From Deltaproteobacteria bacterium (GTDB lineage: Bacteria; Desulfobacterota; Dissulfuribacteria; Dissulfuribacterales; QOAL01): a stretch of 6,194 bases of DNA. The position numbers and the translations under genes are program-made. The stretch covers positions 1-6,194 of the forward strand of contig JALSKY010000300.1 in NCBI GenBank assembly GCA_026988585.1. The letters run 5' to 3'. Positions 1 through 5,393 of this stretch are shown piece by piece. Within the stretch, counting starts at the first letter, position 1; the number at the start of each line of letters is the position of its first letter. The notes beneath the pieces are model-generated. The model searched no databases, was not told the origin of the DNA, and saw only the letters and a list, made by a program, of their open reading frames with translations.

Positions 1-1
1 T

Positions 2-307
2 ATACCAGTTGTAGGTGCCATTGCCCTCAAGGGGTATGTACACCACACGGGCAATGAGAGTGAAGGGCTTGGGATGCAGTTCGTTCAGGTACGTTTTGAG
101 CCATCCCAATCCGGATACTACGAAATATATTCACGATTTGTCAGGACCTTGTCCAAGTTACAGCAGTTGAGGGCAGATTACCTGGATATGGTGAGCAGGG
201 GAGAGCTTCAATTACAGATGATGCCTCCGCATACCATAGAATTCCGTACCATAGAAGGAGAGGATTTGCCTAAAACTGTTGATGAAGCTGAAGAGACCCA
301 TGGTTGA
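2..307 (+). CDS. PilZ-like domain protein, C-terminal part (5' end outside window)
   Basis: The open frame enters from the left edge at base 2 and gives 101 residues up to TGA at 305-307; an internal ATG at 74 is not the real start. The first 30 or so visible residues have the closing pattern of a PilZ domain: a short beta strand, then G-Y-V, a polar turn, then G-L-G-M-Q-F-V. A helix-rich tail with a Leu/Gln stretch and an acidic C-terminus follows. PilZ domains bind cyclic di-GMP and often control pili, motility or exopolysaccharide. The binding motifs (RxxxR and D/NxSxxG) would lie upstream of the window, so ligand binding cannot be judged. The 3' end overlaps the prepilin peptidase gene in another frame, which suggests one transcript and a link to type IV pili or type II secretion. 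The PilZ call rests on half a domain and is moderate. Confidence 0.6.
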   Translation: MPVVGAIALKGYVHHTGNESEGLGMQFVQVRFEPSQSGYYEIYSRFVRTLSKLQQLRADYLDMVSRGELQLQMMPPHTIEFRTIEGEDLPKTVDEAEETHG

Positions 308-1091
308 TTCTCAGCCAGAGCAGATTTTGTTGCTTTTTTTTATTTTCTGGGCTGGTGCCTGTATCGGAAGTTTTCTTAATGTCTGTATCTACCGGATTCC
401 AGCCAACCGGTCTGTTGTCAGGCCTGGGTCTGCCTGTCCATCTTGCGGTCATTCTTTGCGGTGGTGGGAAAATATACCGCTGCTGAGTTGGTTTATGCTC
501 AGGGCAAGATGCTCTATTTGTAAGGCTTCTATCTCCTTTCGTTATCCGTTGGTGGAGTTTCTGACAGGGGTGATCTCAGTTGGAGTTTATCTCCATTTTG
601 GTATCTCTCAGGAATTTTTCATATATTTCATCTTCTGTGCTGCACTTGTTGTCATCTCGTTTATAGATCTGGATCACAAGATCATACCTGATCAAATATC
701 TCTTCCTGGTATAATCCTTGGCTTTTGCGCCTCTCTGCTGCCTGGCGGGGTGTCTCCTCTGGATTCTGTCATAGGCATTCTTGCCGGGGGCGGAGTCCTC
801 TATATTGTAACCTGGCTCTATTATGTTCTTACTGGAAGAATCGGTATGGGAGGGGGAGATATAAAGTTGTTGGCAATGATAGGGGCCTTTCTTGGTTGGC
901 AGCTTCTGCCTGTAATCATCCTGGTCAGCGCCCTTACCGGAACTGTAATAGGTCTGTTCATGATGGCCGTTGCCCGTGGAGGCCGATACTATCAGATTCC
1001 CTTTGGGCCCTTTCTATCTTTTGGGGCTGTTGTGGCCCTGTTTTGGGGCAGTACACTCATGACCTGGTATCTGCATCTCCTTGCCGGATAA
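282..1091 (+). CDS. pilD: Prepilin peptidase / N-methyltransferase (type IV leader peptidase)
   Basis: Integral inner-membrane aspartic protease that cleaves the leader of type IV prepilins or type II pseudopilins and methylates the new N-terminus. From ATG 282 it has 269 residues, normal for the bifunctional form. A first membrane segment (about 15-35) ends in GSFLNV. The cytoplasmic zinc-binding loop has both CxxC pairs (C52/C55 and C77/C80), as in methyltransferase-competent enzymes. Catalytic aspartates are visible as D129 in FIDLDH (followed by IPD) and D193 in GMGGGDIK, the usual spacing. Several further hydrophobic segments follow. The start is uncertain: TTG 279, ATG 282 and ATG 300 are all in frame. 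None has an ideal ribosome site; AAGGAG at 255-260 is too far upstream, and GAAGAGA just before 300 is weak. It overlaps the PilZ-like gene, so translation is probably coupled. A run of eight T lies at codons 17-20. The pilD versus gspO name cannot be settled without the rest of the pilus or secretion locus. Confidence 0.95.
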   Translation: MKLKRPMVDSQPEQILLLFFIFWAGACIGSFLNVCIYRIPANRSVVRPGSACPSCGHSLRWWENIPLLSWFMLRARCSICKASISFRYPLVEFLTGVISVGVYLHFGISQEFFIYFIFCAALVVISFIDLDHKIIPDQISLPGIILGFCASLLPGGVSPLDSVIGILAGGGVLYIVTWLYYVLTGRIGMGGGDIKLLAMIGAFLGWQLLPVIILVSALTGTVIGLFMMAVARGGRYYQIPFGPFLSFGAVVALFWGSTLMTWYLHLLAG

Positions 1092-1151
1092 CCCACTGCT
1101 CATCCGTTATACTCCCTTTCTCTTCTTTTTTCTGATATTTTTTTGATTTTT

Positions 1152-1184
1152 GTAGGCGAAAACCTGCACTGCCTCACCTTTTTT
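1152..1184 (+). terminator. Possible Rho-independent terminator after pilD
   Basis: GTAGGC at 1152-1157 can pair with GCCTcAC at 1171-1177 (one bulged C). The T run at 1179-1184 follows, with a second T run near 1189-1195. An alternative hairpin, GTAGG-CGAAAA-CCTGC at 1152-1167, competes with it. The stem is short, so this is tentative. The position, between the end of pilD and a gene with its own promoter-like region, is sensible. Confidence 0.3.
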
Positions 1185-1224
1185 ACTGTTTTTTTACGGA
1201 ATTTTATGAAATTTGAATAATTTT

Positions 1225-1251
1225 TTGCTGAAAAGTAAATTATTTTATGAT
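1225..1251 (+). promoter_or_regulatory. Candidate sigma-70-type promoter of the response regulator
   Basis: TTGCTG at 1225-1230 and TATGAT at 1246-1251 resemble -35 and -10 boxes, but the 15 bp spacer is short. The surroundings (about 1185-1262) are very AT-rich. Transcription from this -10 would begin near 1258, only a few bases before the ATG at 1263. I see no -24/-12 sigma-54 promoter (GG-N10-GC) here, so autoactivation through sigma-54 is not supported. Confidence 0.25.
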
Positions 1252-1260
1252 ATATCACAA
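1245..1260. promoter_or_regulatory. Palindrome directly before the regulator start codon, possible operator
   Basis: TTATGATATATCACAA is a 16-bp inverted repeat with one mismatched pair (1247/1258). Its core TGATATATCA at 1248-1257 is a perfect 10-bp palindrome. It overlaps the candidate -10 box and ends two bases before the ATG at 1263, a good place for repression. The spacing does not match CRP, FNR, Rex or HcpR consensus sites. AT-rich DNA throws up such palindromes by chance, so this stays a candidate. Confidence 0.3.
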
Positions 1261-1262
1261 CT

Positions 1263-2687
1263 ATGGTATCCAAGAAAGTATTGGTCATAGATGATGAGCC
1301 TGAGATCCGGACATCTATCAGTAAGATGCTGGAAAATATTGGGAATTATGATGTAAGTCAGGCAGACGGTTACAATCAGGGTGTTACTCTTCTAAAAAGA
1401 AGGGATTTTGATTTTGTCATTTGCGATTATTATCTTGAAGAGGCACCGGAGCTCTCCGACCCGGCACATGAGGGCAGGCGTATCGCCCTTGATCTCCTGG
1501 ATTTTTTAAAAGAATCCAACATCTCTACCAATTTCATCGTGATCTCCGGGCAGGCAGATGCTGCAAAGGGTTTTGAGACCCTGTTGCAGGGGGCAGCAGA
1601 ATATCTGCCCAAGCCGGTGACCAAGCGCCATCTCCAGTTCGTCCTTCACAGGGTTGAGAGATATCTTGAGTTAGAACATCAAAACAGGCTTTTGAGGAAG
1701 AATATTGAGGACCGTTTTTCTTTTTCCAATATTATTGCCAAAAGTCCGGCCATGGAGCGGATATTTGAGGTTATCGACAAGGTCAAGGATTATAAGACCA
1801 CAGTCCTGATAACCGGTGAGAGCGGCACAGGCAAGGAACTTGTGGCAAAAGCGCTCCATTATAACAGTATCCGTAAGGATAGGCCTTTTGTAGCGGTCAA
1901 CTGTGGTGGAATCCCTGAAAACCTGCTTGAAAGCGAGTTTTTTGGCCATGTAAAGGGGGCATTCACCGATGCGGTCCGCTCAAAGAAGGGTCTGTTTCAA
2001 GAGGCTGATGGTGGCACCATCTTTCTGGACGAGCTGGGAGACTTGCCCATGCCTCTGCAGGTAAAGCTACTTCGTGTCCTGCAGGATCAGGAGATCCGTC
2101 CTGTTGGCTCCAATGAGAGCATAAAGGTGGATGTCAGGGTGGTGGCTGCAACAGCAAAGGATCTGGGCCGTCTGGTGAGAAAGGGTGAGTTCAGGGAGGA
2201 TCTCTACTACCGGATAAATGTCCTTACTATTGTGATACCTCCTCTTCGGGAACGGCTGGATGACGTGCGTCTTCTTGTAGATCACTTTATAGAGAAATAC
2301 AACAAAGAGATTGCTCCGAGAAGGGTCCTCGGTGTAAGTCCAGAAGCGATGCAGCTCATTCTGGAGTATCGTTGGCCAGGCAATGTCAGAGAGCTTGAAA
2401 ATGTTATAGAGAGGGCAATGGTCCTAACGGATGGTGATTATATTCAGGTTGAGGATCTCCCGTCAGAACTCAGGATAATTGATGAGGGTGATGAGAGCGT
2501 GCCTGCTGATCATGGCCTTGGCGAGCTCTCTCTTTCCATTAAGAAAAATGCGCGTATACTGGAAAAGCGTTTGATAAAACGGGCACTTTTGAAGACGGGT
2601 GGTAACAAGACCAAGGCGGCTCATATGCTGGAGATAAGTCTTCCCGCCCTGCTTTATAAGATCAAGGATTACAAGATATCTGTTTGA
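1263..2687 (+). CDS. Sigma-54-dependent response regulator, NtrC family
   Basis: Cytoplasmic two-component transcription activator of 474 residues with the standard three-domain order. The receiver (about 4-125) has the acidic pair D10/D11, phosphoacceptor D55, S95 and K117. The AAA+ domain (about 152-390) has Walker A GESGTGKE (185-192), the sigma-54 contact loop as GAFTDA (232-237) instead of GAFTGA, Walker B TIFLDE (252-257), FREDLYYRINV (310-320) and WPGNVREL (370-377). A Fis-type helix-turn-helix lies at about 429-470, with GNKTKAAHMLEIS. About ten residues (E-A-P-E-L-S-D-P-A-H-E) are inserted after D55, before receiver helix 3. No histidine kinase gene lies in the window, so it is an orphan here. 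The start is fixed by the receiver and an in-frame stop at 1248-1250; it has no Shine-Dalgarno sequence. The targets are unknown; a pilus role (PilR-like) is only suggested by the neighbouring pilD. The family call is secure. Confidence 0.96.
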   Translation: MVSKKVLVIDDEPEIRTSISKMLENIGNYDVSQADGYNQGVTLLKRRDFDFVICDYYLEEAPELSDPAHEGRRIALDLLDFLKESNISTNFIVISGQADAAKGFETLLQGAAEYLPKPVTKRHLQFVLHRVERYLELEHQNRLLRKNIEDRFSFSNIIAKSPAMERIFEVIDKVKDYKTTVLITGESGTGKELVAKALHYNSIRKDRPFVAVNCGGIPENLLESEFFGHVKGAFTDAVRSKKGLFQEADGGTIFLDELGDLPMPLQVKLLRVLQDQEIRPVGSNESIKVDVRVVAATAKDLGRLVRKGEFREDLYYRINVLTIVIPPLRERLDDVRLLVDHFIEKYNKEIAPRRVLGVSPEAMQLILEYRWPGNVRELENVIERAMVLTDGDYIQVEDLPSELRIIDEGDESVPADHGLGELSLSIKKNARILEKRLIKRALLKTGGNKTKAAHMLEISLPALLYKIKDYKISV

Positions 2688-2696
2688 TCTCGTTTT

Positions 2697-3548
2697 TCAA
2701 CCTTGCCCCGTTCTGTTGTCAGGTCTATTTCCCCTTTTTAGCTTCCGTTCTCTTCTGTTGTTGTCAGTTCTATTGATGCCGTGGGTATTGCTGTGAAGTT
2801 TTTCATTCGTCAGTCCGGCAGCCTTTCTGAGTTCATTTATCTCATGTTCGGACAGATCACGCGCCTGGCCTGGCTTCAGGTTGCCTATCTGCACCGGTCC
2901 GATAGAGGTTCTTCTAAGCCTGATGACCCTGTGACCCACGGACCGGAACATCTCGCGGATCTGTCTCTTTCTCCCCTCTTTCAGGATTACTTCATAGGTG
3001 GTTTGATCCCTGCCTTTCCTGATCACCCTTATCTTGCACGGTTTTATCGGTTTGCCCTGGATCTCTATCCCCCCTTCTCTCAGTCTTTCTATCTTCTTCC
3101 TGTCAGGATGACCGGTTACAGTGGTAAGATATACCTTCTCAACCTTGTATCTCGGATGGATGAGCCTGTTGGCCAGCTCGCCATCACTTGTGCAGATAAG
3201 CAACCCCTCACTGTCTTTGTCCAGACGACCCACTGGAAAGATCCGTCTCTTGGTGAATTCTTCCAGCAATGGTTTTATTGTAGGTCTGCCCTGAGGGTCC
3301 ATGAGGGTAGTAAGAATCCCTTTTGGTTTGTGGAACGCCAGATAGATATGTTCTGCTTGGGAGGCAGGAAGGGTTATAGAGTGTCCGCCCAGTTCTATTC
3401 GGTCCTTCTCCGGATCGATTTTGGTTCCGAGTCTGGTACAGACAGTGCCGTTGACCCTGACCTTTCCCTGGGATATCAGCTCTTCAGCTTTTCTTCTGGA
3501 GCAGACCCCTGCCATAGAGAGAAATTTTTGGATTCTTATTGGTGCCAT
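2697..3548 (-). CDS. rluB: 23S rRNA pseudouridine synthase, RluB/RsuA family
   Basis: Converts a uridine in rRNA to pseudouridine; RluB enzymes act on U2605 (E. coli numbering) in the peptidyl-transferase region of 23S rRNA. Read from ATG at 3548-3546 it has 283 residues. An N-terminal S4 RNA-binding domain (about 4-60) begins RIQKFLSMAGVCSRRKAEELI. The catalytic domain begins near 68 with the HKPKG strand, has the catalytic Asp D110 in GRLDKDSEGLL, and later shows the EGRKRQIREM motif typical of this family. A basic, Arg/Asn-rich tail of about 40 residues (with NRTDNNR and NRPDNRTG) extends past the fold. The in-frame TTG at 3551 lies 11 bases from a GAGG ribosome site, the ATG 14 bases, so the start could be three bases earlier. 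It converges on the response regulator gene and diverges from the cysteine-rich gene. RluB versus RluE or RsuA specificity is inferred from overall similarity and domain layout. Confidence 0.92.
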   Translation of the reverse strand: MAPIRIQKFLSMAGVCSRRKAEELISQGKVRVNGTVCTRLGTKIDPEKDRIELGGHSITLPASQAEHIYLAFHKPKGILTTLMDPQGRPTIKPLLEEFTKRRIFPVGRLDKDSEGLLICTSDGELANRLIHPRYKVEKVYLTTVTGHPDRKKIERLREGGIEIQGKPIKPCKIRVIRKGRDQTTYEVILKEGRKRQIREMFRSVGHRVIRLRRTSIGPVQIGNLKPGQARDLSEHEINELRKAAGLTNEKLHSNTHGINRTDNNRRERKLKRGNRPDNRTGQG

Positions 3549-3551
3549 CAA

Positions 3552-3581
3552 AAGACAATATACCTCATGCTGCGATATAAT
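3552..3581 (+). promoter_or_regulatory. Candidate promoter for the rightward LPS cluster
   Basis: A perfect TATAAT lies at 3576-3581, preceded 18 bp upstream by AAGACA at 3552-3557 (four of six match TTGACA). The start point would be near 3588, about 28 bases before the ATG at 3616. The element lies in the 67-bp gap between the divergent rluB and the cysteine-rich gene and overlaps the rluB leader, so the two directions may interfere. The leftward rluB promoter must also sit in or near this gap, but I see no convincing boxes for it. Confidence 0.45.
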
Positions 3582-3615
3582 TCACTGCACCTTGAAAATA
3601 GTTAAATAGTCTGGA

Positions 3616-3837
3616 ATGTTGCTCAACAATATGGATGGGAAAATTTGCAAAAGGCCAGGTGGCAAGAGAATTGATTGTCGTCAGTGTCGCCATTTCTATA
3701 TTACCTGGGAGAGAGACCGGCCCTATGGCTGCAGGGCCTATGGCTTTAAGGGACCTGTTTTGCCTGCTGTAACCGTAAAGAAAAGCTCCGGCCGTTCTTG
3801 TATGCTCTATCAGGCAAGAAGATATGGGGCGGAGTAA
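3616..3837 (+). CDS. Small cysteine-rich conserved hypothetical protein
   Basis: A 73-residue protein of unknown function. Visible features are a CxxC pair at C21/C24 inside DCRQCRHFYITW, then YGCRAYGFKG with C39, and SSGRSC with C62; a further Cys is at 11. The four spaced cysteines C21, C24, C39 and C62 look like a zinc or iron-sulfur site. The HFYITW, GCRAYGFK and SSG blocks have the look of conserved motifs. I recall small uncharacterised bacterial proteins with this pattern but cannot name a function, and I would not trust an enzyme name on them. There is no signal peptide or membrane segment, so it is probably cytoplasmic. ATG 3616 is chosen because it gives the longest frame; ATG 3631 is an alternative and neither has a good ribosome site. 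It is the first gene of the rightward cluster, 87 bp before waaA. The size, the candidate promoter and the motif content support a real gene. Confidence 0.8.
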   Translation: MLLNNMDGKICKRPGGKRIDCRQCRHFYITWERDRPYGCRAYGFKGPVLPAVTVKKSSGRSCMLYQARRYGAE

Positions 3838-3912
3838 GATTTTATGCCAAACTTCCCTTTAACAAGGTAACCCGCTGCAGGGATTAAGGCAGGCCAAAAA
3901 AGTCAGTATGGA

Positions 3913-3918
3913 AGAGGT
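3913..3918 (+). promoter_or_regulatory. Ribosome binding site that fixes the TTG start of waaA
   Basis: AGAGGT at 3913-3918 lies 6-7 bases before TTG at 3925. No ATG or GTG in the waaA frame near this position is equally well placed; the next in-frame ATG (3976) is codon 18 and would cut into the N-terminal segment. Confidence 0.6.
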
Positions 3919-3924
3919 CTTAAT

Positions 3925-5256
3925 TTGAGAAAGGAAAATAGCAGGAAAAAATGGCCCCTTTGGGCCTATAACATTATGCAGGGTATAACGGCTCCTGCTG
4001 TTCTTCCACCATTTCTTCTCTACCAGGCAGTGCGAAAGAAGTACCGCAGTCAGATCTGTGGGCGGCTTGGCATACGGTTGCCGGCAGTCAGGCCATCCAT
4101 GCGGCATGGTATGGATCAGAGACCGTTGTGGTTTCACTGTCTCTCCTATGGTGAGGTGAAGAGTTCTGCAGGATTGGTAAAACAGCTGGCCAATGATCTC
4201 TCCGGGCGGGTCCCTCTCCATCTCACCGCCTCTACTGCAACCGGTTGCAAGGCTGTGGCGGAGATGGCCGGCAGGATAGGGGCATCCTGGGGAGTGTTGC
4301 CTTTTGACCTGTTACCTGTAGTAAAAAGGGTTGTAGATGCCTTGAATCCGCGTTGTTTTGTTCTGATGGAGACAGATATCTGGCCGAACCTGATCTGGTA
4401 TCTATCTGGAAAAGACCTGCCTGTTTTACTGGTGAATGGTTCCATTTCGGAGAGGGCTGCTGCCCGTCTTTCACTGTTGCCATGGGCAGCAGATTTTCTG
4501 TACGGTAATTTTTCTTCCCTGTTGATGCAGTCGGATCATGACAGAAACAGGCTTCTGCAGCTTGGTATCCCTGCTGAAAAGGTTTCCTCTCCAGGCAATC
4601 TCAAATTTGATATGGGGTTGACACCCTTGCCGAATGGTGATCACCGGGAGCTCTATCCGTTGACCGGGCCATGCAGCAGGGAGTTCACACTTGTGGCTGG
4701 CAGTACGCATCATGGAGAGGAGTCGATTCTGGCACAGCTATTCCTTAAGGTCTCCGATGGTCATGGCCCTTTCCGAATGGTGGTGGCACCAAGAGATCCA
4801 GCCCGTGCCCATGCGGTTCAGAAGATTTTTCTCCGATACGGCCTGGATGCAGCCCTATGGTCCGATTTGACTCCGGAACAGGCTGAGCATAACAAGGTTG
4901 TAGTGATAGATGTCCTGGGGTTGTTGCAAAGGCTCTATTGTTTGGCGGATCTGGCCTTTGTGGGTGGGACGATGGTTCCTGTAGGCGGACATAACCTCCT
5001 GGAACCTGCAGCCATAGGGGTTCCGGTGATTTATGGACAGTATGTAGAGAGTATAAAAGAGGCAGCAGATGCCTTGGTGGAACAGGGGGGGGGATTTATG
5101 GTCAAGGATCCTGAAGAGCTGTTCAGAGTGGTTCAAAGGTTGAGAGAGAATGAAACCGCAAGAAGGAACGCAGGTATCTCAGCCATGGATCTCGTTCAAA
5201 AAAACAACGGAATAACAAAGAGATATGCAGATATTATCAAGGAGTACCTGAAATGA
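3925..5256 (+). CDS. waaA: 3-deoxy-D-manno-octulosonic acid (Kdo) transferase
   Basis: Also called kdtA. A GT-B glycosyltransferase (family GT30) on the cytoplasmic face of the inner membrane that transfers Kdo from CMP-Kdo to lipid IVA, starting the LPS inner core. It has 443 residues, near the family's usual length. The N-terminus is basic, then a hydrophobic anchor-like stretch (about 20-33). The acceptor-binding half has FHCLSYGEV with the presumed catalytic base E77, LTASTATG (100-107), LPFD (125-128), METDIWPN (148-155) and NGSISERA (171-178). The C-terminal half has FVGGTMVPVGGHNLLEPAAIG (about 345-365), the family's donor-binding signature. It starts at TTG with a good ribosome site. 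A run of nine G (5085-5093) codes G388-G390; a one-base slip would truncate the protein. The stop overlaps the next start as ATGA. The number of Kdo residues added cannot be predicted from sequence. Confidence 0.96.
   Translation: MRKENSRKKWPLWAYNIMQGITAPAVLPPFLLYQAVRKKYRSQICGRLGIRLPAVRPSMRHGMDQRPLWFHCLSYGEVKSSAGLVKQLANDLSGRVPLHLTASTATGCKAVAEMAGRIGASWGVLPFDLLPVVKRVVDALNPRCFVLMETDIWPNLIWYLSGKDLPVLLVNGSISERAAARLSLLPWAADFLYGNFSSLLMQSDHDRNRLLQLGIPAEKVSSPGNLKFDMGLTPLPNGDHRELYPLTGPCSREFTLVAGSTHHGEESILAQLFLKVSDGHGPFRMVVAPRDPARAHAVQKIFLRYGLDAALWSDLTPEQAEHNKVVVIDVLGLLQRLYCLADLAFVGGTMVPVGGHNLLEPAAIGVPVIYGQYVESIKEAADALVEQGGGFMVKDPEELFRVVQRLRENETARRNAGISAMDLVQKNNGITKRYADIIKEYLK
5085..5093 (+). repeat. 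waaA: Nine-base poly-G tract inside waaA
   Basis: An uninterrupted run of nine G codes the end of Q387 and G388-G390 of the Kdo transferase. It is the longest homopolymer in the window's coding sequence. Gain of one G brings a stop at 5112-5114 after seven or so altered codons. Loss of one G gives about 16 altered residues and then a stop. Tracts of this length are slippage-prone. Confidence 0.9.
5239..5244 (+). promoter_or_regulatory. Strong ribosome binding site for the small membrane protein gene
   Basis: AAGGAG at 5239-5244 lies 8 bases before the ATG at 5253, inside the last codons of waaA. It is the best Shine-Dalgarno match in the window and the main support for translation of the 46-codon frame that follows. 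Confidence 0.65.
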
Positions 5257-5393
5257 TTTTAACTCCGCATCTCTTTTCCGCAACTATTTTGGTAAGTCTG
5301 ATAATTCTGTATATATTTGAGCTGCAACTCCATGTCATGCTGGACCTCCCTGTTGCCTATGAGGCAGGAGATCAGATTGGTGAAAATGTTTGA
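5253..5393 (+). CDS. Small single-pass membrane protein (46 aa), unknown function
   Basis: A short frame between waaA and lpxK. It starts at ATG 5253, sharing ATGA with the waaA stop, and ends at TGA 5391-5393. AAGGAG, 8 bases upstream, is a near-ideal ribosome site. The product has a polar start (MILTPH), one hydrophobic segment of about 18 residues (about 7-22, rich in Leu, Ile, Val and ending YIFEL), then a short acidic tail (LDLPVAYEAGDQIGENV). That predicts an inner-membrane peptide with one span. It overlaps the likely lpxK start by 14 bases. I recognise no family. It may be a small partner of the lipid A/Kdo enzymes, which work at the same membrane, or it may serve mainly to couple translation of waaA to lpxK. 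It has no visible similarity to LpxK's own N-terminus, and continuing in frame past the stop gives nothing meaningful, so it is not a simple frameshifted fragment of lpxK. Confidence 0.6.
   Translation: MILTPHLFSATILVSLIILYIFELQLHVMLDLPVAYEAGDQIGENV
5366..5370 (+). promoter_or_regulatory. Ribosome binding site favouring the GTG start of lpxK
   Basis: AGGAG at 5366-5370 lies 9 bases before GTG 5380 and 15 before ATG 5386. Further upstream, in-frame ATG codons at 5332 and 5359 lack any ribosome site. The spacing therefore favours GTG 5380. Confidence 0.5.

Noticed and set aside
725..1135. 136-codon plus-strand frame within pilD
   Set aside because: It overlaps the membrane segments and catalytic GGGD motif of pilD in another frame, and its product is a Trp/Arg/Cys-rich jumble.
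1221..1230. Sigma-54 -12 element (TTTTTTGCTG) before the response regulator
   Set aside because: The required GG ten bases upstream of GC is absent (GA-rich AT sequence instead), so it is not a -24/-12 promoter.
1245..1260. CRP, FNR, Rex or HcpR binding site
   Set aside because: The right half TCACAA fits such sites, but the left half TTATGA and the four-base centre do not match any of these consensus spacings.
2781..3605. 274-codon plus-strand frame opposite rluB
   Set aside because: It is the antisense of a clear pseudouridine synthase with S4 domain and catalytic Asp. Its product has no recognisable motif and spans the rluB promoter region.
3838..3924. Terminator or riboswitch between the cysteine-rich gene and waaA
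   Set aside because: I found no stable hairpin followed by T residues and no recognisable RNA motif in these 87 bases, so read-through into waaA is the simpler view.
3859..4221. 120-codon minus-strand frame opposite waaA
   Set aside because: It lies antisense to the conserved N-terminal half of waaA, has no family motif, and covers the waaA ribosome site. The other minus-strand frames at 4146-5136 and 5574-6174 are rejected for the same reason.
5253..5393. Small frame as a frameshifted piece of lpxK or waaA
   Set aside because: Both neighbours are intact at their ends. The peptide does not resemble a missing part of either, and it has its own strong ribosome site.
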